Below are positions 46,059 to 57,648 of a stretch of 64,000 nucleotides of DNA, in pieces (the stretch's first letter is position 1; each line of letters starts with the position of its first letter). The notes below the pieces were generated by a model, which saw nothing but the letters and a program-made list of their open reading frames with translations, was not told the origin of the DNA and ran no database searches. Where the stretch lies: NCBI RefSeq assembly GCF_036850765.1, contig NC_089494.1:53523809-53587808 (forward strand). Reading direction: 5' to 3'. The DNA is from Saccopteryx bilineata (taxonomy: Eukaryota; Chordata; Mammalia; Chiroptera; Emballonuridae). The translations under genes and the position numbers were made by a program.

Positions 46059-49000
46059 AATCAATAAAGACTCTGTGTAAAACATAAGGCATTTTATAAC
46101 TCCTAAACTACCAGGACTGTGAATTATAGCATCATTTTCAGAAACTATATGTGTACTTTTTAGTTTCAGAAGGGACAATAAGAGGGAAGCAAAGTCTTTC
46201 AGAGATAAAAACTAAATCTTGCTTTTATTCTATCTCTGTAATTATGGTTCAAAAATATAATGAACAGTTTAAATGAGATCTTTCTAGTACTTATAAAATA
46301 ATATTTTTATCAGTAAATTAAATTATATATTATACATTTATTTTATTGTTCTATTTTTTATATAATCTCTTCAGCTATCATACATTATATTATCAGTACA
46401 ATAGAGCAGGAGTATGCATTTGATAGAATGGGACATTTGGAAGATCAAAATTGTAAATTGTAAATTCCTAAGACTTTGGGGATATTCACCAAAGTCACTT
46501 AACCGTGGAAGAGCTTAAAGAACAGCTTGAATTGTGTGTGCTTCTCTGTTATTTCTTTCTTTCCTCGTTCATTTATTGTAAAGCCAAGCTCAATAGTTTT
46601 CAATGCTGGCATCATAGTAACATCATCCCAACTACTTTATTTTTTAAAATTCAATATAGTTTATCTGCATTTCACAGATGTAGGTAAAAATAGAACACCT
46701 TTGTGCATTTAAATGACAGCAGCAAGACATGGAGGGGAGGAGCAGGAAATTTCATCAGCTCATGGTTAAATGCAGATTAAAATCTAAGCCGGCACAACTC
46801 AGGCAAACTGTCTACAAGAAACAGCAGCGTGTCTTTTGGTAATGATGTTCCTTAGATATGTCTTGGGTCACATATCTCTACCCTGAAATATTTGCCTTCT
46901 ACTCCCGGGAAAGTCAGCAGATTTTCTTTCTACCTTTATCTTGTTCTTTCCTCCTCATGGAATGCAATTCTTAGGGTCCTCTTCTCCATTCTACTTATGA
47001 AAATCCTACCTATCTTCCAAAACTCCATTAAAATACCTTTTCTAAGATGCTTATTGCTTTATCCAAGCATAGTTATCTTATACATGTTACAGTTGGGAGT
47101 ACTTATATTCTGCCTCACATTCTCAAAATGGGGGAAAATGCTTTCACAAGGGACCTACCAAAAAGTCAGTTGAAATAGAGGTGGGACCGGAGAGGAGATT
47201 CAGGATGTGTTGCCAGTTTCTCATGCCAGATAGAGATTCTGACGTTCCCTTTTGGATGTGTGCACCATCTCCACCCAGTCACTGCATGTTAGGTTATATT
47301 TGATAAGGAGTGTGTTGCACACATTAAAACTATGGAGCCTGACAAAAAATTGAGAACTGCTAATGAGGTTATTCCAAAATAAAGCTGTTTCCAGAGGCCT
47401 ACTCTATGTAAAACAAATACCTGTAGGTTTTTTCTGAAGACCAGAATTCATAGATGTTCAGCTGAGATCTTCAGTGGTGTCTGTTCAGGGCCAGGTAAGA
47501 GCTCCATTGATAGTAAACAAAGAAGAATTTATCTGTACTATGAAAATCTGATTTTAACAATGAGTTTATATAAATAAAATAGTATTACCCTCTTTGTTGT
47601 ATGATATTTTTCTGTATTATCCAAAAGATTAAAATAGAATAGAATAGAATAATAAAATAAAATAAAAACTGATTAATGGCTAATAGAAAGACTAGATGTA
47701 AGGAACATTCTCCCCAAAATCTCCCTCTTGTTCAGTGTCTGTACTTGCTATGTTTTTGAAACTCCAAACCTAGTCCTTTATTCTAATTTTACTTTTCAAT
47801 ATGAATAATACCTGAAAGAGTTTACAGGAGATGTGTAGCCTTTGAAAACTATGGGGTAAAAGCAAGACAGGGGAAATTTGGGGAGTAGAGAAGTTGATGA
47901 TGGGGAAGAAAGTGGTGGATGGGATGTTGCACTGTTGAGTAGAGTTGATGGGGGCAGCAGAGCATGACTGAAGACTTTGGTCAATAGGTAAGGAATAGGG
48001 CCCTAAAAAGGTTCTCCCTTTCAGGTGCTACACATTTCTAGCAAGTGTAACTGGAATTTTTAATCAGAATTTGACTAGGTCCTTCACACTGCTCACACAA
48101 GGCTCAAGACTTTGTCATATTCCCCCAATAATTTAGCCAAGTGCAAAGTACATTGGCAGCTTTGTTGTCTTACGATTATACTGCAGAACAAAATGTCAAT
48201 CTGTGCGTTTGTTGACACTCACCAATGTTCTTTCTCCAAAGCTCCTCATCTTATATTCCTCTTAATTCAAGATCTCTCTTCCTCTCTTTCCCCTCTCTAA
48301 AATCCCCTCAGTCACTTAGAACAATTTAGTTTTGAACTTCAAATTCATTCCATTTTACAAAGCAAAAGCCTGACAATTGGCCTAAAATGACCACTATAGC
48401 TCTTCAAGCATGCCTTAGGAATGTCTGAGATAATCAGCCAAAATTGTTCTTCTATACTACCATAATTACCAAATACTTATGAGCTATAGAAATTACAAAC
48501 ATAAGGTGATGGAAAATGATTTGACTTTGGGTTATGGGATATATAACATAATCAACAGGTCAAATGCTATAGAAATATTTACCTGAAACCTATATACTCT
48601 TATTAATCAATGTCACCTTGTTAAATTAAATTTTATAAATAATATAAAATAAAAAAGAAATTACTTATTTTAATTATATTAAATTACAAAACTGAGGATT
48701 ATACTGGGCATGATTATAACTTGTGAGATACACACACACACAAAAGTAATGATTTCTTTATGTTTTTTCTCGGGAGATAACAAAGCCTCTTAATAGAGTT
48801 CAAGAGTATCTACTTTAGACAAAATCAGCTAGAATTGAGCTCCCTAGAAATCTAAACTATTATCTTGAATGATTTTTAAGCAACATTCAAGAGGGAAAAA
48901 AAGGTCAGTTGAATTAGAAAAAAAGGAATTATCTCAAGATCATCACTTATGAATATATTAATAACAAAAGGTTTTGGGAGCAAAAGTAAAATATATTTAA

Positions 49001-49165
49001 TATAGATATTTAATATTAAAAATATATTAATTATATTTATTTTATAAATTTACACAGTAAATCCTACAAAGATGGCTAAATATATATAAATGCTAAATAA
49101 ATTTTATTTTTTCACAAGTTCTTCACAGTATTATCTCTAGATTGTTAAAGTAACTTCTTTTTTTT
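46059..49165 (+). other. Last PDE1A intron, SINE-free 3.1 kb before terminal exon
   Basis: AT-rich, with (AATAG)n/(AAAT)n runs near 47636-47670. I recognise no element and no alternative exon. This is the longest repeat-poor stretch of the window. Confidence 0.5.
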
Positions 49166-49169
49166 CCAG

Positions 49170-49207
49170 TAGCAAACACCTTTTCTCAGAAGTGTAAGTT
49201 TTCCTGA
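49170..49207 (+). CDS. PDE1A: PDE1A terminal coding exon with stop
   Basis: The acceptor is a long pyrimidine run ending CCAG at 49166-49169. With the leftover G of the previous exon it encodes V-ANTFSQKCKFS and then TGA at 49205-49207. It corresponds in frame to the family tail recalled as EARTSSQKCEFIHQ; the SQKC core is kept. The stop comes about two residues earlier than in human, because TCCTGA stands where the ATT CAT CAG codons would be. Identification is strengthened by the DNA just downstream (GCATGGTGGCAGCTCTAA, then ACTTGGAGATTT), which matches the human PDE1A 3' UTR as I remember it. The exon lies 18.2 kb after the previous one. Confidence 0.85.
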
Positions 49208-49500
49208 TTAGTGAACATCTAAAGTAAAGTCTCATGCATGGTGGCAGCTCTAACTTGATACAAAGACTTGGAGATTTCAATCTACTTGCTGGAAATCCAC
49301 CTGGCCCTGTGAAAGAAAGAGGACCCATTTCACAGATTGCTCAAGTGGAGTCCTGAATCACCTTAATAACAGCTACAGACTCCTTGGCTGACTTGCCCCA
49401 ACTGCTACATTAGAATCTTTTTGCTTTCAAATGTCTGTTAAAATGGCATTTGTGGTCATTCTCTTTACCAAGACTATGTGAATGTCAGTAAATACTTTTT

Positions 49501-49677
49501 TATTTTATTTTTTAATTTATTCATTTTTATTAGAGAGAGAGGAAAGAGAGAGAACAGAGGAAGGAGCAGGAAGCGTCAACTCCCATATGTGCCTTGACCA
49601 GGCAAGCCTGGGGTTTCGAACCAGCAACCTCAACATTCCAGGTCAATGCTTTACCCAGTGCGCCACCACAGGTCAGG
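49501..49677 (-). mobile_element. Short tRNA-type SINE (type 3) inside PDE1A 3' UTR
   Basis: The insertion starts with a T/A-rich tail, followed by a GAGAGAGGAAAGAG stretch and a reversed tRNA-like head containing GGGTTTCGAACC and CGCCACCACAGGTCAGG. It is flanked by an exact 15-bp TSD, CAGTAAATACTTTTT, at 49486-49500 and 49678-49692. It therefore inserted antisense into the PDE1A 3' UTR, adding about 190 bp to the transcript. Confidence 0.9.
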
Positions 49678-49887
49678 CAGTAAATACTTTTTGAACAGAT
49701 AATCACTAATTTTGTCATTTCTGCAACAAAGCTTACTCATATACTTTCACATTGGCTGTCCCTTTTCTAAAATGTCAAAAAGGTAATAATGTGACTTTCA
49801 TAAACTAAATTTATTTTTATATTAATGTTATTATTTGTCCTTCTGAACAAATGCTATAATAGTTCCCGGCCATTTAAAAAATGATTT

Positions 49888-50012
49888 AAGGCCTGGCCAG
49901 ATAACTTGCATTCATTGATTGACTCTTGTATGTGCCTTGACAGGGAATCAAACCCACCACCTTGGCATTTCAGGATGATTCTCTAATAGACTGAGCTACC
50001 AGCCATAGTCTG
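49888..50012 (-). mobile_element. Old VES-like SINE fragment
   Basis: Reversed degraded head: GGGAATCAAACCCACCACC, then GACTGAGCTACCAGCC. It is much older than the type-1 copies. Confidence 0.6.
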
Positions 50013-51546
50013 TAAATCCTTATAGACGATGCTCTAAGCCTGTATATATTTAAACTTTACATACAGTTAAAACTGTTCATTTAACCCTAGTTTACTTCTT
50101 CTAGGACTGTTATTCATACTTTGGCTAAGATAATTGTTTCCTTTGCTAACTATAACAATCTAGGAAATTTCTAGAAATCTAAAGTCTTTGCTTTTTGTTA
50201 TATATATTAAATTTCCATGTTTTGTTGCATCTGCAAAGAAAAAAATTATGAAAAGTGAAGTGGAAAGGAAAAAGGATCCAAGAGCTCTCTTCAGGTGGGA
50301 TTTAGTAAATAAGTTTTACAGTGAAAACCTTCATAAACCAGATGCTCAAACTTTATTTCCATATCATCTCCAAAACACAATCTAGGTCTATTCTTTAATG
50401 AGACACTGATAATGAGTAAGTAACCTTAGAAGCCTTGCACTAACTTAAATTTGCATCAGGAAACTTTTGTGGAGGTCAAAGAGAAATTCAGTAGAGGGAC
50501 CCACTCAATAATCTTAACCCATCACTCTGGGTTCATTCAGAATTGGATTTATTCACAAGTGTCCTTTGTTCTCTTAGCACCACTCTGTCTTGGGTTAGGC
50601 TTCTATAAAATATGCTGAGAAAGTTCCCTAATGAAAGAAAACTCTAGAAGCATTAGTAAGAAATAAAAATCTAATAAAATTATTTTAATAAGTATAATAG
50701 TGTGATGTTATTTTGATGTAGAGATAATAGAGCACCCACAATTTATTTTTAAATAAGTTTATCACATGAATCATCCTGTTATATAAATCTTTATAGAGAT
50801 TATTGCACCATTCCCCAGAATCTTGGCCAGATGTTACAGATCATTAATGTGCTTTATGATTAATTCCTTGAAGTGCTTTTATTTTAAAGCATGAATTTAC
50901 AATTTATAAGTTTTCTTTAATTGGAACAATTTGCATTTACAAGAAGAGAATCAATTTATTATAATTTTGAAAGAATACTACTTTCAAAAACTATAAGTAG
51001 ATGAAGCTCCATACAGCCCTTCAAATAGCCCCTCATTGTAACCAGCCTTGGTTATATAGGAAAATGCACATGGTAGAGAAAGAAATAACATATAAGGCAT
51101 TTTGTGAGAACACTGGTTTCTCATCCCAATTTCTATTTCAGCTGATTCTTGGGCCTTAATCAATATAGTTATTAACTCAGCACTCTAAACTTTAGTGATT
51201 TAAATCTAAATAAATAGAGAAAAATTATTTGTTTAAACATTTATTATCCTTGATTTAACTCATTCTAAAAATTGGTTAAAAGATATTTACAAAATATTAT
51301 AAAGAACATCTAAAGACTACTAGAATTTCAATTATGCATACAACCAGAATTTGCTAAATCTTTCTTGTGTAATAGGTACCGATGTTGAGAATTATGATGC
51401 TGAAGCTTGATAAAGATTCTAAGTAGTTTTAGTCTCCATGGGAAAGGAGCAAAATCAAAGGAGACATACTTTCCTGACTCTTCTCTTGTCTTCCTTAATT
51501 GAAAACACATAAAAATGCACTCTCTCCACTGAAGAATTTTATCATA
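50013..51546 (+). other. PDE1A 3' flank, no gene
   Basis: AT-rich. Holds the candidate ATTAAA and AATAAA hexamers named under the 3' UTR. A 65-codon frame at 50188-50385 has no motif. Confidence 0.45.
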
Positions 51547-51664
51547 AACACAAAAAATTAGAATAACTGTTATGTTTGCAGTCTGTAGAAGCAGTTTATT
51601 ACTCTAACACAAAAAATTAGAATAACTGTGATGTTTGCAGTCTAAAGAAGCAGTTTATTGCTTT
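51547..51664 (+). repeat. 59-bp tandem duplication, two copies
   Basis: AACACAAAAAATTAGAATAA begins both copies (51547-51605 and 51606-51664). They differ at only a few bases, so the duplication is fairly recent. Confidence 0.95.
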
Positions 51665-51869
51665 TCCTATGTCTGAATATGCAAAGAAAACTCCATGCAA
51701 TTTCAGATTCTTAAGGTCCATAGTGAATGAATGGTTATGATGTTTTAGGTTGGTGAATTGGAAATCATCAAGACAAAATTGGTGGCAGGGTTTTTTACTC
51801 ATTTACCCTTTTGATTTTTTTAAGCATAAATTTTTATAGCAGCCATGTATTTATGCTGGATTTGTTTTC

Positions 51870-52320
51870 CATGTAATTGATGTATAACATTGTGTAAATT
51901 TTGAGTGTACAGTGTGTTGATATTGTGCACTTATGTTTTATGAAATACTTCCCACCGTAGCACATAATTACTTTGTATAAGTGTCCGTGTGGTGAGAATA
52001 TTTAATATTTACTCTCTTAGCAACCTTTGAGTACACAGTACAATATTGTTAACTGTAATCTCCCTGCTGTACGTTAAATACCGAGAACTCACCCATGTTA
52101 TAATTGGAAGAGTATAAGATGACTGGCATCTCCCTACTTTCCGCATTCTCTAGCCCTTTGACAACCTTCATTCTTCTCTGTTTCTATGAGGTGGGCTTTT
52201 TTAGATTCTCCATATAAATGAAATTATATAGTATTTGCCATTCTCTTTCTGACATGTTTCACTTAGCATAAATGCCCTCGAGGTCCAGCCACATTATCAC
52301 AAAAAACAGAATTTCCTTCT
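51870..52320 (-). mobile_element. LINE-1 3' UTR fragment
   Basis: Reversed old L1 tail (AATTGATGTATAACATTGTG, ACAATATTGTTAACTGTAAT, TTTCACTTAGCATAA). Boundaries are approximate. Confidence 0.65.
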
Positions 52321-52864
52321 TTATTTTTTCACTCCTCCAGACATTCTCCATTGCCACCCTCCAAAGTTCCCTATCTTTGAAGATAATCAGTGACCTTACA
52401 TTCTCATCATGTCCCTGCAAATCAGAGCCTCCTTTCTTTTAAAAAGATCTGTGGTCCAATCACATAAATCTCTTCTAAAAATAATAGCAATTTAATAAGC
52501 ATTAAAGACTTCCTCTAAAAAAGAATGACACTGAAGGAGAAATTTCTGCTTCAGCAGGTGGGTGGGAACTGAGTCAAGCTTCCTCAGGTGGGCTTCACAC
52601 CTTCCCTGGCACGTCTTTTCCTTTCCAATCTCCTGCCTTTGCTTAGACTCTAGTCTCACCACTCCCCCTCCTCACTTAAAATGTACGCATCCTCTAAACC
52701 CAGTTTTAGACTGAATTCCTTTAAAGAGCTAGCTCAACTTCCTCCTATATTATTTAAACTGTTTAGTTTCAGTTGAAATTAAACACTAAGATTTCTGGCT
52801 GACATGGTATTAGCCAGTGGTGGGATTCAAATAATTTAACAACCGGTTCTCTGCCCTAATGACC

Positions 52865-53220
52865 TTTTTTTTTTTTTTTTTAGTATTTTTCTGAAGTTGG
52901 AAACGGGGAGGCAGTCAGACTCCCGCATGCGCCCGACCGGGATCCACCGATGCTCTGCCCATCTGGGGCGTCGCTCTGTTGCAACCAGAGCCATTCTAGC
53001 ACCTGAGGCGGAGGCCACAGAGCCATCCTCAACACCCGGGCCAACTTTGTTCCAATGGAGCCTTGGCTGTGGGAGGGGAAGAGAGAGACAGAGAGGAAGG
53101 AGAGGGGGAGGGGTGGAGAAGCAGATGGGCACTTCTCCTGTGTGCCCTGGCTGGGAATTGAACCTGGGACTCCTGCATGCCAGGCTGACGCTCTACCACT
53201 GAGCCAACTGGCCAGGGCCA
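52865..53220 (-). mobile_element. tRNA-derived SINE (type 1), nested in hAT
   Basis: Exact 11-bp TSD CCCTAATGACC at 52854-52864 and 53221-53231. It sits inside the hAT left end. Confidence 0.93.
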
Positions 53221-53252
53221 CCCTAATGACCATTTTAAGTATAAAAAATGGT

Positions 53253-53618
53253 CAACCTGGCTGGTTGGCTTAACGGTAGAGCATCGGCCTGGCGTGTGAA
53301 AATCCCGGGTTCGATTCCCTGTCAGGGCACACAGGAGAAGTGCCCATCTGCTTCTCCACCCTTCCCCCTCTCCTTTCTCTCTGTCTCTCTCTTCCCCTCC
53401 CGCAGCCAGAGCTCCATTAGAGCAAAGTTGGCCCAGGTGCTGAGGATGGCTCTATGGCCTCCACCTCAGGCACTAGAATGACTTCGGCTGCAACAGAGCA
53501 ATGCCGCAGACAGGCCGAGCATCGCCCCCTGGTAGGCATGCTGGATGGATCCTGATCAGGCACATGTGGGAGTCTGACTGTCTCCCTGTTTCTAACTTCA
53601 GAAAAATTAAAAAAAAAA
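53253..53618 (+). mobile_element. tRNA-derived SINE (type 1), nested in hAT
   Basis: Sense-oriented, head AACCTGGCTGGTTGGCTTAA with an A-tail. It faces the opposite way to the SINE 32 bp before it. No clean TSD seen. Confidence 0.88.
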
Positions 53619-54665
53619 AGTATACATAAAAAAAGATACACTGAAAGGTAGTTTATTATTTTATGCATTTAATACTTAAATAAGGACAATAAAAGAGGTA
53701 CACAAAACTAGATTATAAAAAAGTTTTCAAATATTACTGAAAAAATATTAAATAATATATCTGACAAAAAGCAATAAAACTGTTATTTAAGGTACAGTAT
53801 TTCCATATTGTTTCTTGATTGGCATCCTCATTTTCAATTTTTTCACCTATGGACAGAATGAACATTACTGTGGGCACTTAGATTATGCTGTTGTGCAAAT
53901 GAACATTAAAAAAGAGTAAGGAATGTAAATTTGTAATTTCCACATTGGGAAGCTGCCCAGGCACCCACCTTAGAGAGAATCCTGACTACAAGTGGCATTT
54001 TAACAACCAATTTGCTGAACTTAATAAAAAATTAGATATTGGTTCGCCGAAACAGTGCTAACCAGATGAATCCCATCACTGCTGTTAGCCCTCCGAGTTC
54101 AGCATAATTTTATCAAATGGCAGATGACTATCCCCAGGCATATTTTATTTTCCATAGATCACCTGCAGAACTTGCTATATCTTTTAATGCCCATCGCATG
54201 TGTATTGAGCATAAGAATGCATTCTGAACTTTGCTAATGTAAACCACTGTGTTTTGCCTTCCTTTAGTGGACCAATAAATACATCATTTAGCTATTTCCT
54301 GATTTGTATCTTCTTCTATAACACTTTATGAAATACGGTATTACTGACTCTACCTTTGTAAGGCTGAGCTAGCACATTCTGGAAGTGGTGTTTTTTTGTT
54401 TGTTTGTTTGTTTTGTTTTTTAATTTTAATAATTTTATTTTTTAATGGGGTGACATCAATAAATCAGGATACATATATTCAAAGATAACATGTACAGGTT
54501 ATCTTGTCATTCAATTATGTTGCATACCCATCACCCAAAGTCAGATTGTCCTCTGTCACCTTCTATCTAGTTTTCTTTGTGCCTCTCCCCCTCCCCCTTT
54601 CCCTCTCCCTCTCCCTCCTCCCCCCGTAACCAGCGCACTCTTATCAATGTCTCTTAGTCTCACTT

Positions 54666-56907
54666 TTATGTCCCACCTACGTATGGAATAATGCAGTTCC
54701 TGGTTTTTTCTGATTTACTTATTTCCCTTCGTATAATGTTATCAAGATCCCACCATTTTGCTGTAAATGATCTGATGTCATCATTTCTTATGGCTGAGTA
54801 GTATTCCATAGTGTATATGGGCCACATCTTCTTTATCCAGTCATCTATTGATGGGCTTTTTGGTTGTTTCCATGTCCTGGCCACTGTGAACAATGCTGCA
54901 ATGAACATGGGGCTGCATGTGTCTTTACGTATCAATGTTTCTGAGTTTTTGGGGTATATACCCAGTAGAGGGATTGCTGGGTCATAAGGTAGTTCTATTT
55001 TCAGTGTTTTGAGGAACCACCATACTTTCTTCCATAATGGTTGCACTACTTTACATTCCCACCAACAGTGTATGAGGGTTCCTTTTTCTCCACAGCCTCT
55101 CCAACATTTGCTATTACCTGTCTTGCTAATAATAGCTAATCTAACAGGTGTGAGGTGGTATCTCATTGCCGTTTTGATTTGCATTTCTCTAATAACTAAA
55201 GAAGATGAACATCTTTTCACATATCTGTTGGCCATTTGTATTTCTTTCTGGGAGAAGTGTCTGTTCATGTCCTCTTCCCATTGTTTGTTTGTTTGTTGTT
55301 GAGTTTTATGAGTTCTTTGTATATTTTGGATATTAGGCCCTTATCTGAGCTGTTGTTTGAAAATATCATTTCCCATTTAGTTGGCTGTCTGTTTATTTTG
55401 TTATCAGTTTCTCTTGCTGAGCAAAAACTTCTTAGTCTGATGTAGTCCCATTTATTAATTTTTGCCTTCACTTCTCTTGCCTTTGGAGTCAAATTCATAA
55501 AATGCTCTTTAAAACCCAGGTCCATGAGTTTAGTACCTATGTCTTCTTCTATGTACTTAATTGTTTCAGGTCTTATGTTTAGATCTTTGATCCATTTTGA
55601 GTTAATTTTAGTGCAGGGGGACAAACTATAGTCCAGTTTCATTCTTTTGCATGTGGCTTTCCAGTTTTCCCAGCACCATTTATTGAAGAGGCTTTCTTTT
55701 CTCCATTGTGTGTTGTTGGCCCCTTTATTAAAAATTATTTGACTATATATATGTGGTTTTATTTTTGGACTTTCTATTCTGTTCCATTGGTCTGAGTGTC
55801 TATTTTTCTGCCAATACCATGCTGTTTTGATTGTTGTGGCCCTATAACATAGTTTGAAGTCAGGTATTGTAATGCCCCCAGCTTCATTCTTTTTCTTTAG
55901 AATTGCTTTGGCTATTCGGGGTTTTTTATAGTTCCATATAAATCTGATGATTTTTTGCTCCATTTCTTTAAAAAATGTTATTGGAATTTTGATGGGAATT
56001 GCATTAAATTTGTATATTGCTTTGGGTAATATGGCCATCTTGATTATATTTATTCTTCCTAACCAAGAACAAGGAATATTCTTCCATCTCATTATATCTT
56101 TTTCGATTTCCCTTAACAATGGTTTATAGTTTTCATTATATAAGTCCTTTACATTCATTGTTATGTTTATTCCTAGGTATTTTATTTTTTTTGTTGCAAT
56201 CATGAAGGGGATTATTCTTTTGAGTTCGTTCTCAAATGTTTTATTGTTGGCATATAGAAAGGCTATTGACTTCTGAATGTTAATTTTGTATCCTGCGACC
56301 TTACTGTATTGGCTTATTGTTTCTAGTAGTCTTTTTGTGAATTCTTTGGGGTTTTCGATGTATAGGATCATATCATCTGCAAAAAGTGATACCTTTACTT
56401 CTTCTTTTTCGATATGGATGCCTTTTATTTCTTTGTCTTGTCTGATTGCTGTGGCTAGAACCTCTAGTACCACATTAAATAAGAGTGGAGACAGTGGACA
56501 ACCCTGTCTTGTTCCTGATTTAAGGGGAAAGCCTTCAGTTTTGTGCCATTTAATATGATGTTAGCTGATGGCTTATCATATATGGCCTTTATCATGTTGA
56601 GATATGACCGATCTAGAGCTGTCAGCAGTGTATTGAGGTCTCAAAGTATGATTGTATTTTTGTCATTTTTTGTTTTAAGGTCAATAAGTAGCTGTCTTAT
56701 ATATTTTGGTGCTCCTTGGTTTGGTGCATATATATTAAGAATTGTTATGTCTTCTTGATTCAGTGTCCCTTTAGCCATTATGAAATGGCCATTTTTGTCT
56801 CTGAGTACTTTTGCTGTCTTATAGTCAGCATTATCAGATATAAGTATTGCTACACCTGCTTTTTTTTGGATGTTATTTGCTTGGAGTATTGTTTTCCAGC
56901 CTTTCAC
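54666..56907 (-). pseudogene. Broken LINE-1 ORF2 (endonuclease/RT)
   Basis: The first part, 56641-56907, holds endonuclease motifs (QKKAGVAILISDNADYKTAK, then ILNIYAPNQGAP) and ends in TGA exactly where Gly of the GDFN motif is expected. A jump then leads from a TALDRS block straight to [12 protein letters not shown] of the reverse transcriptase. The second part, 55265-56473, has [20 protein letters not shown] and the catalytic LFADDMIL. A frameshift near 55268 leads to the last 200 codons (54666-55268) with [18 protein letters not shown], the Cys-rich C-terminal region. At least two frame breaks, one nonsense change and one deletion make it non-functional. Confidence 0.9.
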
Positions 56908-56991
56908 TTTGAATTTGTTTTATCCTTGTTACTTAAATGAGTTTCTTGTAGGCAGCATACAGTTGGATTTTCTTTTTTAAACCATTCTGCT

Positions 56992-57478
56992 ACCCTCTGA
57001 GTGAAACCCTGCCCTCATGGAAAAATTGCAGCGTTGGAATTGGTTCTCACTCCCTCCCCGTGTGCGGCTTTTTCAGGGCGTTGGGGCGGCCAGAGATTCC
57101 GCTTTTGGCCCACACAAAGGCCCCTGACTCTGCCCCTCTGTGGGATAACACGGGCTCCCACTCTGGAGGTGCTGGGAGGAATCTCTTGCCCACTCTCCGT
57201 GCGCGTGCAGACCAGGATATCAGGCCAGCCATCTCACCCTCTGAGTGAAACCCCCACCCGCACGGAAAAGTTCCAGTGTTGGAATTGGCTCTCACTCCCT
57301 CCCCGTGCACGGCTTTTTCAGGGGGCTGGGGCGGCCCGGAGATTCTGCTTTCGACCCACACAAAGGCCCTTGACTCTGCCTCTCTGTGGGGTAACACGAG
57401 CACCCACTGCTGAGGCACTCGGAGGAATCTCTCGCCCACTATCTGCGCACGCTGACCAGGAGATCGGGGAAAATGGCT
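56992..57478 (-). repeat. LINE-1 5' UTR tandem monomers (2 x ~244 bp)
   Basis: The two units start ACCCTCTGAGTGAAAC at 56992 and 57236 and share GGCTTTTTCAGGG, CACACAAAGGCCC and GAGGAATCTC. They are GC-rich, unlike the surrounding DNA, and would carry the L1 promoter. The 176-codon + strand frame across them repeats with the monomers and is not a gene. Confidence 0.85.
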
Positions 57479-57648
57479 ACCCCGCTTGTCTTTCTTTGTC
57501 TGGGTTTGGCGCGAGTGCTAGCTTGTATTGACTGGGTTGCCACAGGCACAGTTTTTCCTCAACTTGGATCTCTATGCCACAGCCTGGTTCGGCTGTTTGT
57601 GCCGCGGCCTGGATCTATTCACCCCCTTTGCCCGGAAGTGGTGTTTTT

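Larger units (their letters stand above)
49208..50211 (+). other. PDE1A: PDE1A 3' UTR (3' end uncertain)
   Basis: The sequence after the stop follows the human PDE1A 3' UTR as I recall it, up to about 49740, except for a SINE inserted at 49501-49677. I see no AATAAA between the stop and about 50660. An AACAAA variant sits at 49725-49730, the first ATTAAA at 50206-50211, and AATAAA motifs at 50662-50667 and 50673-50678. The end given here is the first ATTAAA and is only a guess. An old SINE fragment also lies in this interval, at 49888-50012. Confidence 0.6.
52815..54081 (-). mobile_element. Non-autonomous hAT element, copy 2, with nested SINEs
   Basis: Inverted partner of 8143-10381. Ends CAGTGGTGGGATTC and GAATCCCATCACTG, with an imperfect 8-bp TSD GTATTAGC / CTGTTAGC at 52807-52814 and 54082-54089. 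The interior block AATAAAACTGTTATTTAAGG and TTCTTGATTGGCAT match copy 1. No transposase. Confidence 0.75.
54396..57633 (-). mobile_element. LINE-1 with 5' UTR monomers and internal deletions
   Basis: One insertion with an exact 15-bp TSD GGAAGTGGTGTTTTT at 54381-54395 and 57634-57648. In - orientation it reads: GC-rich 5' UTR of two monomers about 244 bp long (57478-56992), then directly an endonuclease part of ORF2, a gap, reverse transcriptase from its middle to the ORF2 end, 3' UTR and tail. ORF1 is entirely absent. The element is 3.24 kb instead of the usual 6-7 kb. Confidence 0.92.

Noticed and set aside
30976..49169. Alternative PDE1A C-terminal exon known from other isoforms
   Set aside because: I looked for its expected coding text in the last intron and downstream and could not find a convincing match; it may be absent, diverged or outside the window.
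50188..50385. 65-codon frame after the 3' UTR as an extra exon
   Set aside because: No acceptor or family similarity; the frame is AT-rich chance.
57001..57531. 176-codon + strand frame with an internal repeat
   Set aside because: It is antisense to the L1 5' UTR monomers; the peptide repeat simply follows the 244-bp unit.
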